NCBI GenBank assembly: GCA_032988165.1 | Contig: JANTQF010000497.1 | Span: 1 to 19,856 of the forward strand | Direction: 5' to 3' | Source: Emmonsiellopsis sp. PD_33 | Lineage: Eukaryota > Ascomycota > Eurotiomycetes > Onygenales > Ajellomycetaceae | Length of the DNA: 19,856 nucleotides | In this document: positions 19,142 through 19,856 of the stretch, in pieces | Numbering within the stretch: the stretch's first letter is position 1 | Layout of the letters: every line of letters starts with the position of its first letter | Notes under the pieces: generated by a model | Told to the model about the DNA's origin: nothing | Database searches by the model: none | Seen by the model: the letters and a program-made list of their open reading frames with translations, nothing else | Translations under genes and position numbers: made by a program

Positions 19142-19178
19142 GGGTTGGGGGGGGATTGAGTGGGGGGGGAGGGGGGGG
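19142..19178 (+). other. Potential G-quadruplex motif just after the MFS stop codon
   Basis: Four runs of three to eight G, separated by loops of 2, 7 and 1 nt, begin 5 nt after the TAG stop. This fits the usual G3+N1-7 pattern on the sense (RNA) strand. Folding is inferred from pattern only. Confidence 0.55.
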
Positions 19179-19179
19179 T

Positions 19180-19195
19180 GGATGGATGGATGGAT
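19180..19195. repeat. GGAT tetranucleotide repeat
   Basis: Four perfect copies of GGAT directly after the G-rich block in the MFS 3' flank. Confidence 0.8.
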
Positions 19196-19260
19196 CGGAT
19201 ATTTATTTACCTAGTGACCGAGATGGTGTTGATTGATTCCCGTGGAATCTCGAATGAAAT

Positions 19261-19280
19261 GAAATGAAATATTTCATTTC
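19261..19280. repeat. Perfect 20-bp palindrome
   Basis: The left half GAAATGAAAT is followed directly by its exact reverse complement, about 125 bp downstream of the MFS stop. With no loop it would extrude poorly, but in RNA a shorter hairpin could form near the 3' end. It could equally be a dimeric protein site. Confidence 0.6.
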
Positions 19281-19805
19281 TTTATCTACTGAACCTAAAT
19301 AAAAACCTCCTAACCTAACCTTACCCCCCCCCCAAATTTATCCAACAGAACACAATATATCGATACAGTCCAGTTAAAGTACATCTTCCTAATAACTGTT
19401 GGCCGTAGCTGCCCACTTCCAAGGTTAGTACCCATATGACCACACACACCCCATATTGTCAGTTCTCTAGCTAGCTCTCTCAATCCAACCAACCTTCTCC
19501 CTCCATCAATAACCTACCCCATACAGATAGATCCTCCCTACCAACGCCCTAATCTAAAAAGAAAAAGCAGAGCACATCTGTCTGTCCTTTAAATAACAAC
19601 AGAAATACCTCAGATAGTCTAGTCTACTTCATTTAGTTTCAGTTTCAATTTCAACCCAGTTTAATTCTTTCATAAAGTAAAGCATGTAAAGCATCCATGT
19701 ATACCTATCTATCATCTACACACACATATATATACATACCTCACAGAACATAGCTAATACCCTGAATGATTAAACCAAGTTAATTATTGATTGGCTTTTT
19801 TATAT

Positions 19806-19819
19806 AAAAAAAAAAAAAA
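19806..19819. repeat. A14 tract
   Basis: A homopolymer run in AT-rich sequence near the window end; no function apparent. Confidence 0.85.
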
Positions 19820-19856
19820 CTTGGGCTAGCTATTATTAAATAAGGGGAAAAAGAAA

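Larger units (their letters stand above)
19137..19856. other. 3' flank of the MFS gene and AT-rich intergenic sequence to the window end
   Basis: No gene seen. It contains a G-rich block (19142-19178), four GGAT copies (19180-19195), a 20-bp palindrome (19261-19280), a run of ten C (19324-19333) and AT-rich low-complexity sequence ending in an A tract. Confidence 0.5.

Overview
The window looks like nuclear DNA of a filamentous ascomycete (Pezizomycotina, most likely Eurotiales such as Aspergillus or Penicillium; the assignment is inference). The reasons are short introns (mostly 54-131 nt) with GT..AG ends and CTAAC/CTGAC-type branch sites, pyrimidine-rich tracts before start codons, no operon structure, and typical mould gene families. 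No tRNA, rRNA, CRISPR array or intact transposon was found.

Layout: (1) 53-1132 (+), an aminoglycoside-phosphotransferase/choline-kinase-like protein. (2) 1418-5798 (+), a four-exon gene for a protein of about 1,400 residues, with a large N-terminal region of unknown function and a C-terminal nucleoside phosphorylase (PNP_UDP_1, 'Pfs') domain. Its reading frame is intact across all four exons except for one in-frame TAG at 3476-3478. (3) 6774-8088 (+), a three-exon MOSC-domain (mARC-like) molybdenum-cofactor protein. (4) 8808-10663 (-), a five-exon serine hydroxymethyltransferase with a mitochondrial-type presequence, convergent with the MOSC gene. (5) 10664-13905, 3.2 kb without a convincing gene: the SHMT promoter, a possible divergent short transcript, low-complexity repeats and the promoter of the next gene. 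(6) 13906-14812 (+), a three-exon GPI-anchored Ser/Thr/Pro-rich cell-wall protein. (7) 14813-17570, 2.8 kb mostly AT-rich, with a telomere-like CCCTAA/CCCTAG cluster and then the transporter promoter. (8) 17571-19136 (+), a two-exon major facilitator of the anion:cation symporter (Dal5/Tna1-like) group. (9) 19137-19856, a G-rich 3' flank, a perfect 20-bp palindrome and AT-rich sequence.

The genes do not form an evident pathway or biosynthetic cluster; they look like separate housekeeping and accessory genes. SHMT (mitochondrial one-carbon metabolism), the MOSC protein (Mo-cofactor redox) and the vitamin/anion-type permease are metabolic, and the GPI protein belongs to the wall. The most notable locus is the phosphorylase-domain gene. 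In fungi this domain is best known as the N-terminal module of NLR-like NACHT/NB-ARC proteins. Here it sits at the C-terminus, with no visible NTPase or repeat domain, behind a large uncharacterised module, and the gene is broken by a single nonsense codon.
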